This document shows, piece by piece, positions 1 through 6,133 of a stretch of DNA of 32,085 nt. Source of the DNA: an uncultured Candidatus Melainabacteria bacterium (GTDB lineage Bacteria > Cyanobacteriota > Vampirovibrionia > Gastranaerophilales > Gastranaerophilaceae); NCBI GenBank assembly GCA_934747325.1, contig CAKVGW010000016.1:1-32085 (forward strand), given 5' to 3'. Positions within the stretch are counted from its first letter, which is position 1; the number at the start of each line of letters is the position of its first letter. The notes beneath the pieces are model-generated. The model was not told where the DNA came from. It searched no databases and saw only the letters and a list, made by a program, of their open reading frames with translations. The position numbers and the translations under genes are program-made.

Positions 1-453
1 GAAAAAATCTTGGTTTGTCCTGCGGCAAAGATGATGCATCATAATTATATTGGTGGTTTGATGATTCATACTTTAGAATGTTTAAAATATGCTGAAGTTA
101 ATTTACAGGCATTTTTTCAAAAGCTTAATACGGATGAAGTTTTTGCAGCTTGTCTTTTACACGATATCGGTAAAATTTTTGAATATACAATCAATACAGA
201 ATCAGGATTAATTGATTATGATGAAAATTTTCGCAAAGAATGGTTGACGCATTCTCAATACGGATTTTCAATTTGTATGAATGCAGGCTTTAAACGAGTT
301 GCAAAAATGATTGCTGCGCACCATGCAAGAACTGATTGGGGTGCAATCGTGGATTTAAATGAAAAAGATTTAGAACCGATTGTTTATTTGGTTCATCATA
401 TAGACGATTTGTCTGCAAAGTTTGGACAAATTAGCGTTTCAATGTTGGGATAA
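1..453 (+). CDS. HD-domain phosphohydrolase, YhaM-like 3'-5' exoribonuclease (3' part only)
   Basis: The reading frame is open from base 1, so the gene begins upstream of the window and only the last ~150 residues are seen. They form an HD hydrolase domain: HHNYIGGLMIHTLE near the start, LLHDIGKIFE as the HD pair, a later THSQYGFS segment, then IAAHHARTDWG and VHHIDDLSAK. This spacing (HH, GGL..HT, HDIGK, HH, HxxDxL.AK) is that of the YhaM/KH-HD family, in which an N-terminal OB-fold precedes the HD domain and the enzyme trims RNA or DNA 3' ends using metal ions. The OB domain would lie outside the window, so the family name rests on the HD part alone. No strong terminator follows; a weak GC patch with a T-poor tail is at about 470-490. 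Confidence 0.8.
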   Translation, partial: EKILVCPAAKMMHHNYIGGLMIHTLECLKYAEVNLQAFFQKLNTDEVFAACLLHDIGKIFEYTINTESGLIDYDENFRKEWLTHSQYGFSICMNAGFKRVAKMIAAHHARTDWGAIVDLNEKDLEPIVYLVHHIDDLSAKFGQISVSMLG

Positions 454-530
454 AGTTTGTAATATGTATTCCCGTTAGGGGAAAATTACGTTAGATATTT
501 AAAATAATTTATTTTATGGTTGTTATTCAA

Positions 531-560
531 AAACGCTCGCGGTATGAATGTCATTTAAGT
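531..560 (+). repeat. Fragment of repeat family R1
   Basis: The stretch reading aacgctcgcggtatgaatg and its flank matches the distal conserved module of R1 seen at about 2990-3018 (aacgctcgcggcgtgaatg). It lies just upstream of the GH57 promoter. Only this module of the element is recognisable here. Confidence 0.6.
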
Positions 561-573
561 TATTAACTCATCC

Positions 574-602
574 TTGCTAAGCTCGTAAATTTTTAGTATA
601 CT
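574..602 (+). promoter_or_regulatory. Promoter of the GH57 gene, likely giving a leaderless mRNA
   Basis: TTGCTA at 574-579 and TATACT at 597-602 are separated by exactly 17 bases, a good sigma-70 type promoter. Only six bases separate the -10 hexamer from the ATG at 609, so transcription should begin at or next to the start codon. No Shine-Dalgarno sequence precedes the ATG. Confidence 0.65.
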
Positions 603-608
603 CTATTT

Positions 609-2843
609 ATGAACAAGCAGAAACTTTCTCTTGCCATTTATTGGCACATGCATCAACCGGTTTATGAATTAGAAGGCACGTATTTGATGCCTTGGGTAAG
701 ACTCCATGCCGTAAAAGACTATTTGGATATGGTGCTTTTTTTAGATAAGTTTCCTAAGTTAAAATTAAATTTAAACATCGTTCCCGCTCTTTTAGACGCG
801 ATTATTGATTACACAGAACAAGGTTATCACGATATTCATTCAGAATTGACTGCGTCAGATACTGAACATTTGACGGATGAAGAAAAAGCATTTATTTTAA
901 ACAACTTTTTTAGTTCAAAATTTGAAACAATGATTTATCGTAGTGAAAACTACAAAAATCTATATCAAAAGCGTTTTTCTAAAGATGTTGCGACATTGGA
1001 AGATTTTAGTGCACAAGAACTTTCTGATTTGATGGCGTTATTCAATCTTGTGTGGATTGACCCTGCTCACTTTGCTCGTTATCCGCGCTTAGAAGAGTTG
1101 TGGGCAAAACAATATAATTATACTCAAGAAGACAGAATTGAAATTCTATCAATTCAAAAATCAATTATTAGAGAAATTATTCCGACTTATAAGAAATATA
1201 TAACCGAAGGCAGGGTAGAACTTTCAACAAGTCCTTATTATCATGCGATTTTGCCGATTTTGATTGATGTAAAAAGTTCTGTAAAATCAGTTTTAACAAC
1301 AGAAGGTCTGCCTGCGAATTTAGGAATGCTTGATGACGCTAAGTATCAAATCAAAAGTGCTTTGGATAGGATAGAAGAAATTTTTGGTGTGCGTCCAAAA
1401 GGAATGTGGCCGCCTGAACTATGTTTAGGTCCAAAAACTCTTGGCTTATTATCTAAAGCGGGCGTAAAATGGACGATTTCTGATGAGGGTGTTCTTGCAA
1501 ATTCTATAAATTTTGATTTTATAAGGGATTTTAAAGGTAATTTAAACGACCCTTATCATTTGTTGAAAGTTTATGAATATCAAACAAAAGAAAACAACAT
1601 AGATATTATTTTTAGAGATAGGTCAATTCCAAATCTGATAAATTTTGAATACGCAGGTATAAATCCAAAAATGGCAGCGAGCGATTTATACGAAAAAATT
1701 AAGATGATACAAAATAAACTTCTTGTATCTCCAGACAAAACTCACCTTTTAACAATTGCGTCCGATTGTGAAAATTGTTGGGAAAATTATCAAAATGATG
1801 GTATTGATTTCTTGGAAAATATCTATTCGCTTATAGAAAATGATGAGAGCCTTGAAACAGTACTTATCAGTGATTATATAGAAAAAGATAAGCATAAAAA
1901 GACTTTGAAGAAAATTTTTTCGGGTTCTTGGATTGACAAAACTTTCCAATATTGGATTGGTGAACCTGAAAAGAATAAGGCTTGGGCTTATTTGAAACAA
2001 ACGAAGGATGATTTTGATAATTTTGTTAAGGAAAATAAAAACCATCCACAAATTAAACTTGCAAAACGAGAATTGCTTATAGCGGAAGGCAGTGACTGGT
2101 TTTGGTGGTATGGTGAACCGAATAATTCAGGTCAGGATTTTATTTTTGACTACATGTTTAGGGAACGTCTGAAAAATGTTTACTTGATTTTAGGCATGAA
2201 GTACCCTGATTATTTAGACAAAACTCTTATTACAACGCTAGATGTTCCGTTTAAGCATCCGAAACGTCATATTACACCAAAAATGGACGGTTTGAATAAA
2301 AGTTCTGATGATTGGTATAATTCAGGAACTATCAGTATGATAGACGGGCCTGTTTTTAGAGAAAACAAAAATGTTGATAAGATTAATTTTGGTTGCGATA
2401 AAGACAATATTTATTTTAGACTTCATGTAAATAAAGGCTCCGGTGAAATCAGCTTTGTTGATAGAATTAATCAGTTTTATATTTATACAAGAAACGCAAG
2501 TAAAACAAACGACAGAGCGTATATAAGGTTAATTAGCAAAACCGATAATCCGTATCCGATTTTGTTGGAAAAATTTGAACATGAACTTACGCTAACTCTT
2601 GTAAAGGATACGCTTTATCCGCCAAGATTAACGGCAGTTTTACATCCTAATATGTGGACATTGGATAATCCGGAAGGTATAAAAATTGTTTTCAATGATG
2701 TTATTGATGTTTGTATACCGTTTGATAAACTAGGCGTTGAATTTGGTGAAACAGTAGAATTTTTTATGGCAAACACAGATTCAGGGGTTAAAAATACGTA
2801 TATTCCGCAAGAAATTCTGCTTTCGATGACGAGAGAAGAATAG
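609..2843 (+). CDS. Glycoside hydrolase family 57 protein (alpha-glucan-acting)
   Basis: 744 residues. The N-terminus carries the GH57 hallmark YWHMHQP at about 12-18. GMWPPELCLG follows at 265-274, where Glu270 fits the catalytic nucleophile of the family, then TISDEG about ten residues on, and SDCENCW at 385-391, where Asp386 fits the acid/base position. The region after about 560 looks like a beta-rich C-terminal domain (DGPVF..., DNIYFRLHVN), as in longer GH57 amylase-type enzymes. No signal peptide is seen, so it probably acts in the cytoplasm on glycogen-like glucan. GH57 covers amylases, 4-alpha-glucanotransferases and branching enzymes, and I cannot choose among them. The start is set by the promoter, which leaves almost no leader. 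The gene appears monocistronic. Confidence 0.88.
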   Translation: MNKQKLSLAIYWHMHQPVYELEGTYLMPWVRLHAVKDYLDMVLFLDKFPKLKLNLNIVPALLDAIIDYTEQGYHDIHSELTASDTEHLTDEEKAFILNNFFSSKFETMIYRSENYKNLYQKRFSKDVATLEDFSAQELSDLMALFNLVWIDPAHFARYPRLEELWAKQYNYTQEDRIEILSIQKSIIREIIPTYKKYITEGRVELSTSPYYHAILPILIDVKSSVKSVLTTEGLPANLGMLDDAKYQIKSALDRIEEIFGVRPKGMWPPELCLGPKTLGLLSKAGVKWTISDEGVLANSINFDFIRDFKGNLNDPYHLLKVYEYQTKENNIDIIFRDRSIPNLINFEYAGINPKMAASDLYEKIKMIQNKLLVSPDKTHLLTIASDCENCWENYQNDGIDFLENIYSLIENDESLETVLISDYIEKDKHKKTLKKIFSGSWIDKTFQYWIGEPEKNKAWAYLKQTKDDFDNFVKENKNHPQIKLAKRELLIAEGSDWFWWYGEPNNSGQDFIFDYMFRERLKNVYLILGMKYPDYLDKTLITTLDVPFKHPKRHITPKMDGLNKSSDDWYNSGTISMIDGPVFRENKNVDKINFGCDKDNIYFRLHVNKGSGEISFVDRINQFYIYTRNASKTNDRAYIRLISKTDNPYPILLEKFEHELTLTLVKDTLYPPRLTAVLHPNMWTLDNPEGIKIVFNDVIDVCIPFDKLGVEFGETVEFFMANTDSGVKNTYIPQEILLSMTREE

Positions 2844-2854
2844 ATAAAATAGTT

Positions 2855-3195
2855 TTACTTTTTTCTTCTTTGGAAAAGCAAGAAGAAAAAAGTAACAAAA
2901 AAGAAGAAACTTTAATCGTTTCCTACAACCTTACGGTTGTGGACTGAATGGATGTCGCGGGTGAACCCGCACTTTTACGCTCGCTAAAAAACGCTCGCGG
3001 CGTGAATGTCGTTCAAATTTAGTCTTGACTCGATGTTTGTTATTTTAGAAAAGTTTCTAAAATAATATTTTCTAGTAGTTTTACTTAGAGGATGACTTGG
3101 GTTGTAAAATTAAATTCAGTAGTTTCATCAATGTCATCCGACAATGTATTCTTTTCTTTTTGGTTACTTTTTCTTTTTAGTAAAGAAAAAGTAAC
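2855..3195 (+). repeat. Repeat family R1, copy a, bounded by two pyrimidine/purine hairpins
   Basis: This fills most of the GH57-glyS gap. The left hairpin pairs 2855-2870 with 2880-2895 (16 bp). The right hairpin pairs 3163-3176 with 3182-3195 (14 bp, perfect). Both have arms of the type TTACTTTTTYTTYTT. Between them are stem 1 (ACAACC 2925-2930 / GGTTGT 2935-2940, loop TTAC), the motif AATGGATG, stem 2 (GCGGG 2957-2961 / CCCGC 2966-2970), then TTACGCTCGCT and the distal module CGCTCGCGGCGTGAATGTCG near 2993-3012. The same modules occur at 13798-14043 (opposite strand) and 29679-29955. No coding potential is apparent. The right hairpin ends six bases before the glyS -10 element. Confidence 0.75.
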
Positions 3196-3198
3196 TTG

Positions 3199-3207
3199 TG
3201 GTATAAT
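3199..3207 (+). promoter_or_regulatory. Extended -10 promoter of glyS
   Basis: TGG followed by TATAAT at 3202-3207 is an extended -10 element, with no convincing -35. The R1 right-hand hairpin lies immediately upstream. A ribosome site GGAGAAAG precedes the ATG at 3238. Confidence 0.6.
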
Positions 3208-3237
3208 GGGTTTAAAAGAATTAATGGAGAAAGATAA

Positions 3238-5226
3238 ATGAGTAAATATTTATTGGAAGTAGGTGTTGAAGAATTACCATACAAATTTATTCCGATGGCA
3301 ATTTCTCAACTTAAAGTTGGTTTTGAAACATTTTTGAAAAATAATAACGTAGAGTTTGGCGATGTTAAAGTTATGGCAACACCACGCCGTTTGGCTGTGA
3401 TTGTTAGTGGCTTGGCAGCTTCTCAACCTGATGTTGAAAAGGTTGTTAAAGGCCCTATTGCTAAGGTTGCTTTTGATGAAAACAAAAACTTGACTAAGGC
3501 AGGCGAAGGTTTTGCTAAGAAAAATGGTGTTAGCGCTAGTGAACTTTATGTAGAGAATGATTACCTTTATGCGAAGATTTCTATAAAGGGTAAGAATACA
3601 AAAGATTTGTTGCAAGAAAACGTTCCTGTGATTTTTTCTAAGTTACAAGGTCCTCACTTTATGAGATGGGGAAATAATGATGTTAAGTTTTCTCGTCCTA
3701 TCCGTTGGGTACTTTCAATTTTGGACGGCGAAGAAGTTAAGATTAGAATAATTGATAAAGATTCTTCTAATATGACTAACGGTCATAGATTTTCTACTCA
3801 GAATATCGTTATCAATAATCCTGATGAATATGTTCAAAAATTACGTGATGCTAAGGTTATTGTTGACCAAGACGAAAGAAGAGCTAAGATTGTTGAACTT
3901 ACTAAGGCAGAGGCTGATAAGTTGAATGCGGTAACTAAGATTTCTGATGATTTACTGGAAGAAGTTACTTTTATTTGCGAATACCCTGTGGCTGTAACTT
4001 GTAACTTTGATGAAGCATTTCTTACTATTCCTCAAGAAGTTGCAGTTACTGTTATGGAAACTCATCAGAGATATTTTGCGCTTTATACTAAGGATGGCAA
4101 ATTGATTAATAAATTTGTTACGATTACTAATTATATCGGTAATGAATTTGAAAATATCAAGGCAGGTAATTTGCGTGTAATTAAGGCTAGACTTGATGAC
4201 GCAGTATTTTTCTTTAATGAAGATACTAAAAAACCGCTTGAAGCTTATGTTGAAAACTTGAAGGGCATGACTTTCCAAAAAGGTATGGGCTCTGTTTATG
4301 ATAAAACTCAAAGAATTGTTAAACTTTCAGAAAAAGTTGCTAGTGAACTTGGAGTAAATAAACCTTCAATCAAGAGAACAGCAGAGCTTTGTAAAGCTGA
4401 TTTAGCTACAAACCTTGTGTTTGAATTTACTGAACTTCAAGGCTTTATTGGTGCGGATTATGCAAGAGTAAGCGGAGAAGAATTGGGTGTTCAAGAAGGT
4501 ATTAAAGAACATTATTTCCCATTGAATGCGGATTCTGAAACGGCTAAGAGCATTGAAGGTCAAGTGGTTGGTATTGCGGATAAGATGGATACAATTTGCG
4601 CTGTGTTTGCTGCGGGTAAAAAACCAACAGGTTCATCTGACCCTCTTGGTGTAAGACGTGCAGCTTTGGGTGTGATTAAGACCGTTTTGGAACATGGTTT
4701 GAAGTTGGATTTATCAAAACTTATTGACGAAACTTTGGCATTGTTGCCTGTTCAAGCGGATGTTAAGGCTGATGTTGAAGAATTTTTCGTTCAAAGATTA
4801 ATTATTTTCTTGAATAACGATTATTCTAAGAATATTTTAGAGGCATGCTCTTCCGTTAACCCTTGCAAAGACCTTTGTGATTATGTTGAAAGAGTAAAGG
4901 CTGTGGCTGGTGGAGTTGATGAAAAACTTCTTGAAAACGCAAACAGAGTTTTAAGGATTTTGAAAGAAGAAGTTGGAAGCGTTGATGAAACATTGTTTAC
5001 GCTTGATGCTGAAAAAGACTTGTATAAAGCGGTTCAGGGTATTAAATTTAGCGGAGATTATAAAAAATATTTAACTGATTTAACTCAAATCAATCCTGTT
5101 GTAACAAAATTCTTTGATGATGTTTTGGTTATGGATAAGGATGAAAAGGTGAAGAATAACAGACTTGCACTCTTGAACACTCTGAAAAATAAGTATATAA
5201 TATTAACAGACTTTTCTAAATTGTAA
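3238..5226 (+). CDS. glyS: Glycine--tRNA ligase beta subunit
   Basis: 662 residues. It is the beta chain of the heterotetrameric (alpha2beta2) bacterial glycyl-tRNA synthetase, which binds tRNA(Gly) while the alpha chain GlyQ makes glycyl-adenylate. Family signatures include LLEVGVEELPYKFIP at the N-terminus, the TPRRLAV stretch near residue 50, GPHFMRWG near 140, ETHQRYF near 280 and GSSDPLGVRRAALG near 465. The C-terminal ~100 residues fit the DALR-like anticodon-binding region. Length is close to the usual ~690. The start is supported by GGAGAAAG eight bases upstream and by a promoter. The alpha-subunit gene glyQ, which commonly sits directly upstream, is not here, so glyS is transcribed on its own. 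Confidence 0.97.
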   Translation: MSKYLLEVGVEELPYKFIPMAISQLKVGFETFLKNNNVEFGDVKVMATPRRLAVIVSGLAASQPDVEKVVKGPIAKVAFDENKNLTKAGEGFAKKNGVSASELYVENDYLYAKISIKGKNTKDLLQENVPVIFSKLQGPHFMRWGNNDVKFSRPIRWVLSILDGEEVKIRIIDKDSSNMTNGHRFSTQNIVINNPDEYVQKLRDAKVIVDQDERRAKIVELTKAEADKLNAVTKISDDLLEEVTFICEYPVAVTCNFDEAFLTIPQEVAVTVMETHQRYFALYTKDGKLINKFVTITNYIGNEFENIKAGNLRVIKARLDDAVFFFNEDTKKPLEAYVENLKGMTFQKGMGSVYDKTQRIVKLSEKVASELGVNKPSIKRTAELCKADLATNLVFEFTELQGFIGADYARVSGEELGVQEGIKEHYFPLNADSETAKSIEGQVVGIADKMDTICAVFAAGKKPTGSSDPLGVRRAALGVIKTVLEHGLKLDLSKLIDETLALLPVQADVKADVEEFFVQRLIIFLNNDYSKNILEACSSVNPCKDLCDYVERVKAVAGGVDEKLLENANRVLRILKEEVGSVDETLFTLDAEKDLYKAVQGIKFSGDYKKYLTDLTQINPVVTKFFDDVLVMDKDEKVKNNRLALLNTLKNKYIILTDFSKL

Positions 5227-5325
5227 AAAATTGTAACGAGTTAGAAAAAATGAGTCAATTTTTTCTTTTAGGATACTTTATACATATACAAAGTGAAGGT
5301 AGTAAAAATAATAAAAGAGGTCGTT

Positions 5326-5625
5326 ATGTTCAACCTAAAGTTTTTAAAGTCACTAAAACAAGTATTAGATTCAAGAACAAATTTATTAACATTTTCAAGC
5401 GCTCAAAAACAAGCGAATGAAGATTATATAGCATCGCTCTCTTCAACAGAGCTTAAAATAAAATCTGACGAACAAAGGCTGGAAGCAATGGTCAGACAAC
5501 AATTAAAAGAAGAATTTCCGAATATTGAAAAGAGTTCTTCTTACGACTTATTGGTTGACGCAGTCATCCATAATTACAAGTCAAAACAGCTTCAGGCCAC
5601 AGACAACGCCGAAATTAGCGAATAG
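5326..5625 (+). CDS. Small unknown protein
   Basis: 99 residues if translation starts at the ATG at 5326, which has AAAGAGG five bases upstream. An upstream in-frame GTG at 5293 has no such site. I do not recognise the family. The sequence is polar and predicted helical: a basic N-terminal segment (MFNLKFLKSLKQVL), a central ELKIKSDEQRLEAMVRQQLKEE stretch split by charged residues, and an acidic tail. It has no membrane segment, signal peptide or cysteine. It lies ~100 bases after glyS and is followed directly by a strong hairpin terminator, so it looks like a genuine, separately ended gene. Confidence 0.7.
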   Translation: MFNLKFLKSLKQVLDSRTNLLTFSSAQKQANEDYIASLSSTELKIKSDEQRLEAMVRQQLKEEFPNIEKSSSYDLLVDAVIHNYKSKQLQATDNAEISE

Positions 5626-5652
5626 TTGTCAATTATTTTACTACACATACAT

Positions 5653-5688
5653 AAAAGCGTCATCAAGTAATTGATGGTGCTTTTGTTT
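5653..5688 (+). terminator. Rho-independent terminator after the 99-residue gene
   Basis: AAAAGCGTCATCAA (5653-5666) pairs with TTGATGGTGCTTTT (5671-5684) around a GTAA loop, with one G-T wobble, and is followed by a T-rich tail. Confidence 0.85.
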
Positions 5689-5774
5689 TGTGGATACTTT
5701 AGAAAGTTATAGGTGTTTGTACTATTAATATAAACTAAGGTTATTTGTTTTAAAATAAACAAGTCTTGTTCATA

Positions 5775-5857
5775 CCCTCTCCAAGGGGGAGGGTAGAAAA
5801 TCAAGTTGAGCACTGCGAAACTTAGATTTTCGGGTGGGGGTTCAAGCTGTAGGCTGT
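5775..5857 (+). repeat. Repeat family R2, copy A
   Basis: The copy begins with a C-rich/G-rich palindrome (ccctctccaagggggaggg), continues with tcaagttgag and aaacttaga, and ends with cgggtgggggttcaagctg. The same order of modules appears inverted at 30076-30164 and in shortened form at 9508-9547. No gene is seen in the 5626-6133 gap. Besides this copy, the gap holds a GGCGAGGC/GCCTCGCC hairpin at 5931-5949 and the hairpin at 6057-6094. Confidence 0.7.
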
Positions 5858-5930
5858 AAAGTTGCTTACGCTATATTGATTTATTTGAAAAGTCACTTTC
5901 TATTCAATAAATACCCACCTGCATCTGTAA

Positions 5931-5949
5931 GGCGAGGCAAAGCCTCGCC
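5931..5949. repeat. Perfect GC-rich hairpin
   Basis: GGCGAGGC (5931-5938) and GCCTCGCC (5942-5949) form an 8-bp stem with an AAA loop inside AT-rich non-coding DNA. Neither strand has a T-run after it, so it does not look like a terminator. It is probably part of a dispersed repeat. Confidence 0.5.
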
Positions 5950-6056
5950 AACATCTGCGACCTCCCTAACAAGGGCGGTTTTTGTAAAATACGTTCAATC
6001 TCAAACACATGAAAATTTTTAAAATTGTAGGGTGCAAATTTTTGTACCATTAACAA

Positions 6057-6094
6057 AAGCAGGTGTGAAAAGCTTATGCTTTTCACACCTGCTT
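6057..6094 (-). terminator. Strong hairpin downstream of the 989-residue gene
   Basis: AAGCAGGTGTGAAAAGC (6057-6073) pairs perfectly over 17 bp with 6078-6094, loop TTAT. It lies 40 bases beyond the minus-strand stop. Read on the minus strand it runs into TTTTGTTAAT, a weak T tract, so termination is likely but not certain. Confidence 0.55.
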
Positions 6095-6133
6095 ATTAAA
6101 ATGTTGTTGGGCAGATTCGTTCAACCTATTGTT

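Noticed and set aside
2855..3195. R1 considered as an insertion sequence
   Set aside because: No transposase reading frame is present and the copies are under 350 bases; at most it is a non-autonomous element.
3952..4311. Minus-strand open frames within glyS
   Set aside because: They are shadows of the glyS codons with no recognisable protein features.
5834..6022. Short open frames in the gap after the 99-residue gene
   Set aside because: They lie across R2 and hairpin repeats, in frames without ribosome sites or protein-like composition.
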